From: Rhizobium sp. RCAM05350 | Lineage (GTDB): Bacteria > Pseudomonadota > Alphaproteobacteria > Rhizobiales > Rhizobiaceae | DNA length: 64,000 nt | NCBI GenBank assembly: GCA_024426085.1 | Contig: CP087975.1 | Location: forward strand, 496,001 to 560,000 | Direction: 5' to 3' | Part shown: positions 28,328-38,296 of the stretch, piece after piece | Layout of the letters: each line of letters begins with the position of its first letter | How positions within the stretch are numbered: the stretch's first letter is position 1 | Program-made: the position numbers and the translations under genes | Notes under the pieces: generated by a model | Told to the model about the DNA's origin: nothing | The model's input: only the letters and a program-made list of their open reading frames with translations | Databases searched by the model: none

Positions 28328-29032
28328 ATGGCTAAAATCAAAACCGACATCACCACATCCGCCGCAGGCACGGATCCCTCCCGCAAGGAAAAGCTGCTCG
28401 CAGCGGCGCTCGACGTGTTCGGCCGCTGCGGCTTCGACGGCGCTTCGACCCGTCAGCTGGCGGATGCGGCTGGCGTCAACCTGCAGGCCATTCCCTATTA
28501 TTTCTCCGGCAAGGAAGGCCTCTACCTCGCCACCGCCGATTACCTGGCAGAGATGATCGGCACCCATGTCGGCGGTATGCGTCAGACGATCGGTGCCCGG
28601 ATGGCGGAACTTCAAACATCAGGCGAGAGCATAACACCGGCGGAAGCCCGGGCCTTTCTGACGCAGATGGCTGAAACGATGATCACGCTCTTCGTCAGCA
28701 AGACGTCCGAATCCTGGGCGCGCTTCATCATTCGCGAACAGATGGAGCCGACCGAAGCCTTCGGCCGGGTCTACGAGGGCATCATGCGGCCGATGATCGA
28801 GATCGTCCGGCGGTTGATCGCTACGGTTCTCAGCGAGGATTCGGCATCGGAACATGTCCGGCTGCGCACGCTGTCCTTCGTCGGCAGCATCCTCGTTTTT
28901 CGCGTGGCCCATGCGGCGGTTCTCGCGCAGATGGAATGGAAGCAGATTGGCGCGAACGAGATTGCCATTCTGCGCCAGCATGCCGCCGAACTCGTCACCG
29001 TTCTTGAGCCTGCAAAAGGAGCTGCTGCATGA
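28328..29032 (+). CDS. cecR: TetR-family regulator, CecR (YbiH) type
   Basis: 234 residues, intact. TetR helix-turn-helix at ~20-65 (LLAAALDVFGRCGFDGAS, TRQLADAAGVNLQAIPYYF). The C-terminal domain is of the DUF1956 type found in E. coli CecR. It heads an operon with ybhG, ybhF, ybhS and ybhR homologues, the same set CecR controls in E. coli, where it affects sensitivity to cefoperazone and chloramphenicol. Its stop overlaps the ybhG start by 4 bases. No ribosome-binding site can be placed before the ATG given the promoter position, which suggests leaderless translation. Confidence 0.85.
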   Translation: MAKIKTDITTSAAGTDPSRKEKLLAAALDVFGRCGFDGASTRQLADAAGVNLQAIPYYFSGKEGLYLATADYLAEMIGTHVGGMRQTIGARMAELQTSGESITPAEARAFLTQMAETMITLFVSKTSESWARFIIREQMEPTEAFGRVYEGIMRPMIEIVRRLIATVLSEDSASEHVRLRTLSFVGSILVFRVAHAAVLAQMEWKQIGANEIAILRQHAAELVTVLEPAKGAAA

Positions 29033-30039
29033 AGAAGATTGCTGTTTTCATCTTGCTGCTTGCAGCGGCGGGCGGTGCAGCCTGGTGGTTCGGGTTGCCT
29101 CAGAAACTTGGCTTCCAGGCCGAGGTGAAAACGGATTTCGTGCTCTACGGCAATGTCGACATCCGCCAGGTCTCGCTCGGCTTCCGCGTCAATGGCCGCC
29201 TCGCCGAGCTGTCTGCCGATGAAGGCGACGTCATCAAGAGCGGCACCGTGCTCGCCAAGCTGGACGCCCGGCCATATGATTTTGCCGTCCGTTCGGCCGA
29301 TGCCAATGTCGCAGCCCTGCGCGCCACGCGCGACAAGTTGGTGGCAGGCCCCCGCCCGACGGAGATTGCTCAAACACGCGCATCCTACAACGCGAGCCTG
29401 GCCGAGCTCCAGAATGCCGAACTCGAACTCGAGCGCGCCCAGCAACTTCAGCCGCGAGGCACGATCTCGCAGGCCGCCTATGATCAGGCGGTCGCTGCCA
29501 AGGCAATGGCAGCGGCCCGCTCCGAAGCCGCCAAGGAAGGACTGAAACTCATCGAGGAAGGCAGCCGCGTCGAGGATATCGCCGCCGCCGAGGCCCAGTT
29601 GCAGGCGGCCCAGGCAACGCTTGAATCCGCCCGCACCTCGCTGGAGGATACCGAACTGCGCGCACCCAATGACGGCATCATCCTGTCGCGGGTGCGCGAA
29701 AGCGGCGCCATCGTCGCACCGGCCGATATTGTCTTCGTCTTGTCCCTGACCGAACCAGTCTGGGTGCGAACCTATGTTTCAGAGCCCGATCTCGGCCGCA
29801 TCCATCCCGGCATGAAGGTTAAGGTCAGTTCCGATACAAGACCGGACGACGCCTATGACGGCACGATCGGCTTCATTTCTCCGGTCGCGGAATTCACCCC
29901 GAAGACCGTGGAAACGCCGGAGCTTCGCACCAACCTCGTCTATCGGCTGCGCATCGTCATCGACAAGCCAGGCGCTGACCTGCGCCAGGGCATGCCGGTC
30001 ACCGTGCGCTTCCCCGAAGCCGGGGCAACGGGACAGTGA
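29029..30039 (+). CDS. ybhG: Membrane fusion protein of an ABC exporter (YbhG/HlyD type)
   Basis: 336 residues, intact. Single N-terminal membrane anchor (~4-22, IAVFILLLAAAGGAAWWFG), then a lipoyl-like barrel (VSLGFRVNGRLAELSADEGD), a long coiled coil (~85-190) with AELQNAELELERAQQLQP, the returning half-barrel TELRAPNDGIILSR-like DTELRAPNDGIILSR, and a beta-barrel domain. Links the inner-membrane YbhFSR transporter to the outer membrane path. Coupled by 4-base overlaps to both neighbours. Confidence 0.9.
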   Translation: MKKIAVFILLLAAAGGAAWWFGLPQKLGFQAEVKTDFVLYGNVDIRQVSLGFRVNGRLAELSADEGDVIKSGTVLAKLDARPYDFAVRSADANVAALRATRDKLVAGPRPTEIAQTRASYNASLAELQNAELELERAQQLQPRGTISQAAYDQAVAAKAMAAARSEAAKEGLKLIEEGSRVEDIAAAEAQLQAAQATLESARTSLEDTELRAPNDGIILSRVRESGAIVAPADIVFVLSLTEPVWVRTYVSEPDLGRIHPGMKVKVSSDTRPDDAYDGTIGFISPVAEFTPKTVETPELRTNLVYRLRIVIDKPGADLRQGMPVTVRFPEAGATGQ

Positions 30040-31778
30040 CCCTCGCACCGGACAAGACCGAACTGGTTCGGCTGTCGGGCGTGACCAAACGTTTCGGCGG
30101 CGGGTTGCCTGCGCTCGATGCCGTCTCAGGACCGATTCTGGGCGGCGAAATCACCGGGCTCGTCGGTCCGGATGGGGCCGGCAAGACGACCCTGATCCGG
30201 CTCATGACCGGCCTGATGCTGCCGGACAGCGGCACCGTCGAGGTGCTTGGTTTCGATACGGCCAAAAACCCCGCCGCGATCCAGGCCTCGATCGGCTATA
30301 TGCCGCAGCGGTTCGGGCTCTACGAGGACCTGTCGGTAGAGGAGAACCTCAATCTCTACGCCGACCTGCGCGGTCTGCCGAAGGATGAGCGCGCGGCAAC
30401 CTTCGATGAACTCCTGACTTTCACCGACCTGAAGCGCTTCACCGGTCGACTGGCTGGAAAACTCTCCGGCGGCATGAAGCAGAAGCTCGGCCTTGCCTGC
30501 GCGCTGCTCAAGAAGCCGCGCCTGCTGCTGCTTGATGAACCCGGCGTCGGGGTCGATCCGATCTCGCGACGTGAGCTGTGGAAGATGGTCGAGAATTTGA
30601 CCAGGGAAGGCATCGGCGTCGTCTGGTCGACGGCCTACCTGGACGAGGCGGAGGCCTGCGATGCGGTGCTTCTGCTCAATCAGGGCAAGCTTCTTTTTCC
30701 GGCAAACCGGCGGAAATGACGGCGCGCGTCGAAGGCCGGGTTTTCAAGGTCTCGGGCATTTCTGGCCGCAAGCGACAGGTGCTGGCCAAGCTTCTCGATG
30801 GGCAGGGCATCATCGATGGCGTCATCCAGGGCGAGGCCATCCGGATTGTGACCGGAAATGAGGCGCTGCCGGATGTCTCGCCGGCGGGAGACGGTGCTGC
30901 AGCCTCGCCTGCGGTGTCACGTTTCGAGGATGCCTTTGTCGACATGCTCGGCGGCGGCCCCGGCGGCCGCTCGAAACTGGCCGAGGCCCAGCAAACGCTC
31001 GCTGCCAAGGACGACCGTCCGGTGATCGAAGCCAGGGGCCTGACTAAAAAATTCGGCGATTTCACCGCCGCCGACGACATCACCTTCGATATCCGCCGTG
31101 GAGAGATCTTCCGGGCTGCTCGGCCCCAACGGCGCCGGCAAGTCCACGACGTTCAAGATGCTTTGCGGCCTTTTGAAGCCAACCGCAGGTGAAGGCCGCG
31201 TTGCCGGCTTTGATCTGCGCCACGATGCCGCCTCCGCCCGCAACCAGCTCGGCTATATGGCGCAGAAATTCTCGCTCTACGGCGACCTCAGCATCGGCCA
31301 GAACCTCGATTTCTTCGCCGGTGTCTATGGCCTGTCCGGCCAGCGCAAACGCGAGCGTGTTGCGCTGATGAACGAGATCTTCGATTTCGGCCGTCATGCC
31401 GGCCAGTCCTCGAAGGACCTGCCGCTCGGATTGAAACAGCGCCTGGCGCTTGCCTGCGCGGTCATGCACGAGCCGCAAGCTCTATTTCTGGATGAGCCCA
31501 CCTCTGGCGTCGATCCGATCACGCGCCGCGAATTCTGGACGCATATCAATGCGCTGGTCGAGAAAGGCGTGACAGTTCTGGTGACCACCCATTTCATGGA
31601 AGAGGCCGAATATTGCGACCGGATCTCGCTGATCTATCGCGGCCGTTCGATCGCGCTCGGCTCGCCGGATGAGCTGAAGGCAAGTGTCGTCACCGAGGAT
31701 AATCCGGACCCGACCATGGAAGATGCATTCATCGCGCTGGTCGAGCGATCCGAAACCGGCGCGAAGGAAGCGGCATGA
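30036..31778 (+). CDS. ybhF: Tandem ABC ATPase (YbhF type), frameshifted
   Basis: About 580 residues, two fused nucleotide-binding domains. Domain 1: Walker A GPDGAGKTT, signature LSGGMKQKLGLAC, Walker B LLLLDEPGVGVD. A frame change near 30700 leads through a linker (MTARVEGRVFKVSG); another near 31115 leads into domain 2: GPNGAGKST, LPLGLKQRLALAC (unusual signature, no SGG), ALFLDEPTSGVD. GTG start at 30036 overlaps the ybhG stop (GTGA). Drives drug export with YbhS and YbhR; in E. coli the complex is linked to tetracycline-type efflux and cation transport. Confidence 0.87.
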
Positions 31779-32909
31779 GCACCTCCTCGACATCCGGCCG
31801 GATGCGGCGCTTCGCAGCCCTCGTGCGCAAGGAGAGCTATCAGGCGATGCGCGACCCCAGCACGACGCTGATCGCCTTCGTGCTGCCGCTCATCCTGCTT
31901 TTCCTGTTCGGATACGGCGTCTCGCTCGACGTTACCCGCACGCGCGTCGGGCTGGTCATGGAAGAAACGACGCCGCTGACACAGGCGCTGGCAGCGAGTT
32001 TTCAGGCGTCGCGCTATTTTTCGGTGACCACGCGCCAGGATCGCCGCTTCTTCGAGGAGGACCTGGTCAACGGCCGCATTCGCGGCATCCTGGTCATTCC
32101 GGCCAATTTCACCACCGACTATGCCGCCGGAAGACGGCCGCAGATCCAGGTCATCGTCGACGGTTCCGAACCCAACACGGCGAATTTCGTGCAGAACTAT
32201 GCGCAAGGCACTATCGCCAACTGGGAGCGCCAGCGCCAGACGCTGATGGCCGAGGAACCGTCTGCGATCACCGTCGAGCAACGTTTCTGGTTCAACCCCG
32301 AACTCACCAGCCGCTATTTTCTCGTACCCGGATCGATCGCCATCGTCATGACGCTGGTCGGCACCCTGCTGACATCGCTGGTCGTCGCCCGTGAATGGGA
32401 ACGCGGCACGATGGAAGCGATGATGGCCACGCCGGTGACGGCCATCGAGCTCCTGATCGGCAAGATCTTCCCCTATTTCGTCCTTGGTCTGGCAGCGATG
32501 ACGCTGTGCGTGTTGCTCGCTGTCTTCCTGTTCGGCGTGCCGTTTCGCGGTTCGGTCCTGGCGCTCTATGCCCTGTCGGCCACGTTTCTGGTCCCGGCGC
32601 TCGGGCAAGGCCTCCTCATCTCGGCGGCGACGAAGAACCAGTTTCTCGCCTCGCAGCTGGCGCTGATCTCCGCCTTCCTCCCGGCTTTCCTGCTGTCCGG
32701 CTTCCTGTTCGAGATCAATTCGATGCCTGTCGTCATCCAATGGATCACCTACATCGTGCCCCGCGCGATACCTGATCCCCAGCCTGCAGACCGTCTTCCT
32801 TGCCGGAGACATCTGGCCGATGTTCCTGCATGCGATGGCCGTCATGCTCCTGATCGGCGGCGTTTTCTTCGTGCTGGCCGCCCGCAGCACGCGCAAGAGG
32901 ATCGGATGA
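31775..32909 (+). CDS. ybhS: ABC-2 type permease (YbhS type), frameshifted
   Basis: About 377 residues. One N-terminal membrane span (TLIAFVLPLILLFLFGYGV), a periplasmic domain of ~150 residues, then five spans (SIAIVMTLVGTLLTSLVVA onward). The frame changes near 32770, and the C-terminus continues LIPSLQTVFLAGDIWPMFL to a TGA at 32909. Coupled by 4-base overlaps to ybhF and ybhR. Forms the membrane channel with the paralogous YbhR. Confidence 0.88.
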
Positions 32910-34021
32910 TGTGGTGGACGCGGCTTCGAGCCCTGATCGTCAAGGAACTGCTGGCGGTGCTGCGCGATCCGAAAGGCCGCGCCATCCTGATCGGGCCGCC
33001 GATCCTGCAGCTTCTCGTGTTTTCCTATGCCGCGACGCTCGAGGTCCGCAATGTCGATGTGATGATCCTCAATCGCGACAGCGGCCATTGGGGACAGGAA
33101 CTGGTCGAGCGCATCGAGGGATCGCCAACGTTCCGCCGGATCGACATCGCCGCCAATCCGGACCAGGTTCGCCAGGCGATCGACAATCAGGCCGTCATCG
33201 CCGCCATCGAGATCAGCCCGGACTTTTCGCGCAATATCGAGGCGGGAACGGCTGTTGATCTGCAAATCATCCTCGACGGCCGCCGCTCGAACGCCTCGCA
33301 GATCGTTTCCGGCTACCTCACCCAGATCGCCGCTGGCCTTGCCGCCGAGACGCCGGCCGGAAAACGCGCCGCCGCCCGTGCGGTATCGACAATCCCGCGC
33401 AACTGGTTCAATCCGAACCTCATCTACCAATGGTTCATGGTGCCGAACCTGATCGCCAGCATCGCGCTTCTGATCGGTCTGATCGTCACGGCCCTGTCGA
33501 TTGCGCGCGAACGCGAACTCGGTACCTTCGATCAGCTGATGGTCTCGCCGCTCCGGGTCCATGAGATCCTGATTGGCAAGCTCGTCCCGCCGATGATGAT
33601 CGGCCTGTTCCACATCACCGCCTATATTCTCGCCGCTCTCTTCATCTTCGAGCTGCCTTTGCGCGGATCGCTGTTCTTGCTCTATGGCAGCGCGCTGTTT
33701 TACCTCGCCTCGGTGGTCGGCATCGGGCTGTTCATCTCGGCACTGTCGATGACACAGCAACAGGCGATCCTTGGTGCTTTCCTGTTCATGGTGCCCGCCA
33801 TGCTGCTTTCTGGATTTGCAACGCCGATCGAGAACATGCCTGACTGGCTGCAACCGGTAACGCTGGTCAATCCGCTGCGCTATTTCCTGATCGTCGTGAA
33901 GGGCGTGTTCCTCAAAGACATCAGCCTTGCCGAGGTCGTGAACCAAACCATCCCGCTCTTGATGATCGCCATCGTGACACTCTCGGCCGCCGCCTGGCTA
34001 TTCCGGCGGCGACTGGAGTAG
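32906..34021 (+). CDS. ybhR: ABC-2 type permease (YbhR type)
   Basis: 371 residues, intact. Same architecture as YbhS: one N-terminal span (RAILIGPPILQLLVFSYAA), an extracytoplasmic domain with ILNRDSGHWGQELVERIEG, then five C-terminal spans and the conserved ARERELGTFDQLMVSPLR cytoplasmic loop. Two in-frame ATGs (32906, 32909) overlap the ybhS stop. Last gene of the five-gene operon; no strong terminator was seen after it. Confidence 0.9.
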   Translation: MMWWTRLRALIVKELLAVLRDPKGRAILIGPPILQLLVFSYAATLEVRNVDVMILNRDSGHWGQELVERIEGSPTFRRIDIAANPDQVRQAIDNQAVIAAIEISPDFSRNIEAGTAVDLQIILDGRRSNASQIVSGYLTQIAAGLAAETPAGKRAAARAVSTIPRNWFNPNLIYQWFMVPNLIASIALLIGLIVTALSIARERELGTFDQLMVSPLRVHEILIGKLVPPMMIGLFHITAYILAALFIFELPLRGSLFLLYGSALFYLASVVGIGLFISALSMTQQQAILGAFLFMVPAMLLSGFATPIENMPDWLQPVTLVNPLRYFLIVVKGVFLKDISLAEVVNQTIPLLMIAIVTLSAAAWLFRRRLE

Positions 34022-34150
34022 ATGATAATTTGTATGCCCAGAGTAATACGATGACGGGTGACGATTTCTTCTCGCCGGAGGAAGCCCGCGGTACAATCCC
34101 CAGGCAGACCAGCGAGCGCACAATTTCGATGATATCGTCGCGTCGACCCA

Positions 34151-34380
34151 TCAGATTCTCCATGTGCCAAACACCACCCATATGATGCTAAAATCCACGC
34201 CCCTCACCATTCGAAGTTCGATTTGCGGCTTGGGGAATTCCCTCGTCCATTGCAGCGCAAAGCCGATGCCGAGGTCGGCCAATACCAGCAAGATCAGTGC
34301 AACGTCGGTCGCCTTGATGGGATAAGAACGGCTGCCCCCGAGATGTTAGAGAGGTCCAACGACGCCTTAAGCATCACCAT
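34151..34380 (-). CDS. Possible small membrane protein, frameshifted
   Basis: About 75 residues if one frame change near 34320 is allowed: MVMLKASLDLSNISGAAVLI, then KATDVALILLVLADLGIG and EFPKPQIELRMVRGVDF, ending FGTWRI. One clear membrane span and a positively charged, amphipathic tail. I do not recognise it. It converges on ybhR and has no obvious partner. Support rests on amino-acid plausibility and on the same single-base break pattern seen in real genes here. Confidence 0.35.
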
Positions 34381-34476
34381 TTGAAGAACGGATACACGAG
34401 ACGAACCGACACATGCCGCTGCGCTGTCGCAATTGGCTAATTTCCGCCCCCTATTTCCCGATTGTCGTGTGGCTGC

Positions 34477-36558
34477 CTATTGCACGTGTTCCTGCAAATC
34501 CGCTTCATCAGCAAGAATAGCGGCGGCCTCGTTCAGCAAAACATCTTTTGCGTTCCTGCGGGCATTTTCAATGGCAATATCAGCACTCAGGCTCCGCTCG
34601 TTTGCTTGCAAGCCATCGTCTTCACCAAGGTCCACCCCACCATTTATTTGCGTACGCGCCTTGAGACGAGTTGCTTGAGCAGCCAATTCAATTCGACGCT
34701 GGGTTAGATTGAGGGAGACGACCCCTTTCTCGCGCTGCGCCTTTAGTTCGGCAATATCTTCTACGAAGCGTTTGAAATCCCGATCGTTCCGTACCCGGGC
34801 ATCATGGCGGCTTTGCAGTTGCGGCAGCAAAGCCGCCAAATTCCCGGCAGGCGTATAGTTCGCAGGCTTGATCTGTGTCCACGGCAATGCGTTGTCATAG
34901 CTCGCCTCACCGAAGCCTTTGGGATCGGAAAGGCTTGCCAAGATGATATCAGGCGTCACGCCGCGCAGCTGTGTCGTACCGCCATTGACACGGAAAAACT
35001 GAGCAACCGTCAATTTTAGCTCACCGAATTTTGGTTTTCTGTTGTTAGCGGCCCGGTCCAGATTGACCACAGTTTGCACAGTGCCCTTACCAAAGCTGGG
35101 TTCGCCGACAATCACACCGCGGCCGTAGTCTTGTATCGCTGCGGCAAAAATCTCGGAAGCCGACGCCGAACCGCGATTGATCAACACACCGACCGGACCT
35201 TTCCAGGCAGGCGTGGGAAGATCATCGCGTTCTATCTTTATTTTTCCGTCCGCGCCGCGTTGCTGGACCACCGGACCTTTGCCGACAAACAGGCCTGTCA
35301 GATCAATCGCCTCGGTCAGCGAACCGCCGCCGTTATTGCGCAAGTCCACCAGAACGCCGTCAACGTCGGCCTGCTTCAGTTCACCGAGAAGCTTGGCAAC
35401 ATCACGGCTTGCACTTTTGTAATTCCTGTCGCCTTTTCTCCGCGCCTCGAAATCTTCATAAAACACCGGAAGAGTAATCACTCCAATTTTGCGCGTGGCA
35501 TCGCCATCCTTTACGGACAGGATGGACTTCCTGGCAGCCTGCTTTTCAAGACTGATTTTATCTCGCGTCAGGCTGATGAGGCGATGGCTACCATCCGGGC
35601 CGGCATCCACTGGCAAGATGTCCAAGCGTACGACGGAATCCTTTTCCCCTCGTATCATCTGCACAATTTCATCGAGGCGCATGCCCAGCACTTCCTTGAT
35701 CGCGCCACTCTCGCCTTGACCGACACCGGTAATGCGGTCCCCGACCGCAAGCTTGCTGGACAGCTGCGCCGGGCCACCCGGCACAAGTTCGCGGATCGTC
35801 GTGTAGTCATCACGCTCCTGCAAGACCGCACCGATACCGACCAGCGAAAGCTTCATGGAAATATCGAACTCAGCCGCGGCTTTAGGGCCGAAATAGTCTG
35901 TGTGCGGATCAACAGACGTCGTATAGGCGCCCATGAATGACTGGAAAACGTCGTCACTCTTGTACTCGAACGCACGTTTGAGGGAGTTTTCATAGCGCTT
36001 GTCGAGCGTATCGCGAATAACCGCGTCAGCTTTGCCCGTCAGTTTCAGCCGCAGCCAGTCGCCTTTGACGTGTTTGCGCCAGAGATCGTCGCTTTCGCCT
36101 TCAGATTGCGGCCATGGGGCTTCATCGCGCAACAAGGAGTAGGCTTCCTGCACACTGAAGTCGAAGTCATGTTTGAGCAAGTTGCGTGCATATTGCATAC
36201 GGCCGACAATGCGCTGCTCATACACGTTGAAAATTGAAAACGGGATCCGCAGGTCTTCCCGTTTGATGGCATCGTCAATCTTTGCGCTGTCAGCCATGAA
36301 CGTATCGATGTCCGCCTGCAGGAACAGCACTCTGTCCGGATCCAGGGACTTAATGAACCGGGTCATAATCTTGGCCGACAAGGCGTCATCGAGCGGAACG
36401 GGCTTGTAGGCGAAACGCGTGAGAAATTTTGCGCTTAAACGGGCGGCTTGCGCCTGTTGCTGTAGTGGCGCCAGAACGGGCGGCGATTCGACTTCCAGAG
36501 CATATGCGAATGGTCCTAATACCAAGAAAACACCAAGCATGCCATAATGTATACGCAT
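34477..36558 (-). CDS. prc: Tail-specific (carboxy-terminal processing) protease Prc
   Basis: 693 residues, intact, periplasmic serine protease of family S41A. Signal peptide ~1-20 (MLGVFLVLGPFAYA). N-terminal helical region, PDZ domain (~240-320; LVGIGAVLQERDDYTTIREL, PGGPAQLSSKLAVGDRI), then the catalytic core with VDLRNNGGGSLTEAIDLTG, GSASASEIFAAAIQDYG and GEPSFGKGTVQ, carrying the Ser-Lys dyad. A C-terminal DUF3340-like domain follows. Length and layout match gamma- or betaproteobacterial Prc rather than the shorter alphaproteobacterial CtpA. The region is visibly less GC-rich than its neighbours and lies beside IS elements, suggesting transfer. Confidence 0.93.
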   Translation of the reverse strand: MRIHYGMLGVFLVLGPFAYALEVESPPVLAPLQQQAQAARLSAKFLTRFAYKPVPLDDALSAKIMTRFIKSLDPDRVLFLQADIDTFMADSAKIDDAIKREDLRIPFSIFNVYEQRIVGRMQYARNLLKHDFDFSVQEAYSLLRDEAPWPQSEGESDDLWRKHVKGDWLRLKLTGKADAVIRDTLDKRYENSLKRAFEYKSDDVFQSFMGAYTTSVDPHTDYFGPKAAAEFDISMKLSLVGIGAVLQERDDYTTIRELVPGGPAQLSSKLAVGDRITGVGQGESGAIKEVLGMRLDEIVQMIRGEKDSVVRLDILPVDAGPDGSHRLISLTRDKISLEKQAARKSILSVKDGDATRKIGVITLPVFYEDFEARRKGDRNYKSASRDVAKLLGELKQADVDGVLVDLRNNGGGSLTEAIDLTGLFVGKGPVVQQRGADGKIKIERDDLPTPAWKGPVGVLINRGSASASEIFAAAIQDYGRGVIVGEPSFGKGTVQTVVNLDRAANNRKPKFGELKLTVAQFFRVNGGTTQLRGVTPDIILASLSDPKGFGEASYDNALPWTQIKPANYTPAGNLAALLPQLQSRHDARVRNDRDFKRFVEDIAELKAQREKGVVSLNLTQRRIELAAQATRLKARTQINGGVDLGEDDGLQANERSLSADIAIENARRNAKDVLLNEAAAILADEADLQEHVQ

Positions 36559-36867
36559 TCAGGTTTGATCCAATTTCTAATGTCGTGTCATCAATGACTG
36601 ACCTTGGTGGAACAATTATGGTTGATTGGCAACTAAAGGAATGCGTGCCTCGATGCACTGGTCCTGTCCGCTATCAACTCTGAAGAGCCACGTTACTTCC
36701 ATCAACTCAATATGCCGTAACACTGAAATCCAGACGGCAGATAGCTGGGCCAGTCTTGGAAGGATGCCTGTTATTGACATCGAGCCCCCAACGCCAGCTC
36801 GGAGAAGCCCTTACGGTTTCGTCCGCAAATTCTTGCCGTGATGGCTCACTCCGTCCATATAGGCGCC
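36559..36867. other. Intergenic region, nothing recognised
   Basis: 309 bases between divergent prc and the J-domain gene. No convincing gene or hairpin; probably promoters for both. Confidence 0.4.
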
Positions 36868-37472
36868 ATGACTCTTGATTCGAAAATATTTGTTGGGCTT
36901 AAGTCCACCCGCAAAAAGTCAACTCCCGTCAGCGAACCCGTTGGTCCGAAATGCCAATGGGACGGCTGCGAAAAGATTGGCACGCACCGCGCCTGTCGGC
37001 CCGGGGAGCGGAAGGCCTGTATCTGTTGTTCTGTCTTGAGCACGTGAAAGAATACAACAAGGGGTACAGCTTTACGACGGCTCCATCGGACGTGGACAGT
37101 AGCGTACCAAAAGGAAGGACGAGCGGCAGTCGTGCGACTTTTGGAACCCGTGTCAACCAAGCAACCGAAATTCCGATCCCGTCCACTGTCCGCTCCGGTT
37201 CTGCGAAGACATTGAATGCCCGCAGAACCGCCACACAGCACCAGGCACAAAAGAGCAATCTCCAGAAACGAAAACTCAAGGTGTTAGAAGCCAAGGCTTT
37301 CGAGACACTCGGTCTTTCGCCGGAGGCGACACCGGAGGAAATCAGGAGCCGCTATAAGGAACGGCTCAAAATGCACCATCCCGACGCCAATCAAGGTAAC
37401 CGCACCTCCGAAGATGAGCTTCGCGCGTCGATTGAGGCGCATAAGATCCTTAAGCTGAACGGATTCTGCTAA
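36868..37472 (+). CDS. J-domain protein with N-terminal cysteine motif, frameshifted
   Basis: About 200 residues. Starts MTLDSKIFVGLKSTRKK; a CQWDGCEKIGTHRA segment is followed, after a frame change near 36985, by LFCLEHVKEYNKGYSF, giving a Cys-Cys-His/Cys pattern that could bind zinc. The C-terminus is a J-domain (~135-195; FETLGLSPEATPEEIRSRY, KMHHPDAN with the HPD motif) that would stimulate an Hsp70. This architecture is common in rhizobia, usually beside cobalt-chelatase genes, which are not here. Some sequence is diverged from the usual form (APSDVDSSVPKG). Confidence 0.8.
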
Positions 37473-37712
37473 CGCTCACTCATTGAGTGCCGCTTAGATC
37501 CATCCAATCCCAGGCGGGGCGTCTGTCTATCTCTGTTTTCAAGAATTCACATCCTCTGGATTTAGGTAGGAACTATATTTCCCGAGCCAAAAGTGCGCTG
37601 GTCAAACCCGTTTCGTGGAAAGCACTTCGAACGTTTTAGCAATTGTCGCGGTCGAACGGTCATAGTCCGCAAGGGTAGCGTCGCCTTAACATTTGCGGCG
37701 GTATTTACCGGC

Positions 37713-38296
37713 ATGAGCTCGAACCCGCCGACCGATGTTACGACGCACCGCTACAAGCGTCATCGTTTTCCCGCTGAGATCATAGCGCATGCGGTTTGGC
37801 TCTACTTCCGCTTTCCGCTGAGCCTGCGTCATGTAGAAAATCTGCTGGCTGAGCGCGGCATTGAAGTCTCGTTCCAGACTGTCGCGGAATGGGCTGCCAA
37901 GTTCGGCAGAGAATACGCCCGTTCCATCCGGCGGCGGACCAGGGGAGTTTTTGCCGACAAGTGGCATCTCGACGAAATGGTCGTTGCTATCAAGGGCAGA
38001 AAATACTGGTTGTGGCGGGCCGTTGAGGCCGATGGTTATGTTCTTGATGCTTTGATCCAGAGCCGCCGGAACAAGCAGGCGGCCTTGAAGCTGATGCGAA
38101 AGCTCCTGAGGGGCCAATGCGTCACACCGCGTGTCATGATCACCGATAAGCTCAGATCCCACGACGCAGCCAAAGGGAAATCATGCCCGGTGTCGAGCAT
38201 CGTTCGCATAAGGGTCTGAATAACCGGGCGGAGAATTCGCATCTGGCTGTTCGACGACGAGAGCGAGGCATGATCCGGTTCAAGTCGGCACGACAA
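37713..38296 (+). pseudogene. IS6-family transposase, 3' end cut off by a second IS6 element
   Basis: Starts MSSNPPTDVTTHRYKRHRFP. The DDE domain is visible: ADKWHLDEMVVAIKG (first D), RVMITDKLRSHDAA (second D), then, after a frame change near 38180, HKGLNNRAENSHLAVRRRER (E). The frame ends at FKSARQ, exactly where the inverted repeat of the next element begins at 38297. The left inverted repeat of this older element was not identified. Confidence 0.78.

Noticed and set aside
31634..33946. A 770-codon open frame on the minus strand opposite ybhF, ybhS and ybhR
   Set aside because: Composition is dominated by Arg, His, Asp, Gln and Gly without hydrophobic cores, typical of an antisense shadow of GC-rich genes. 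The plus-strand genes have full motifs and coupled starts.
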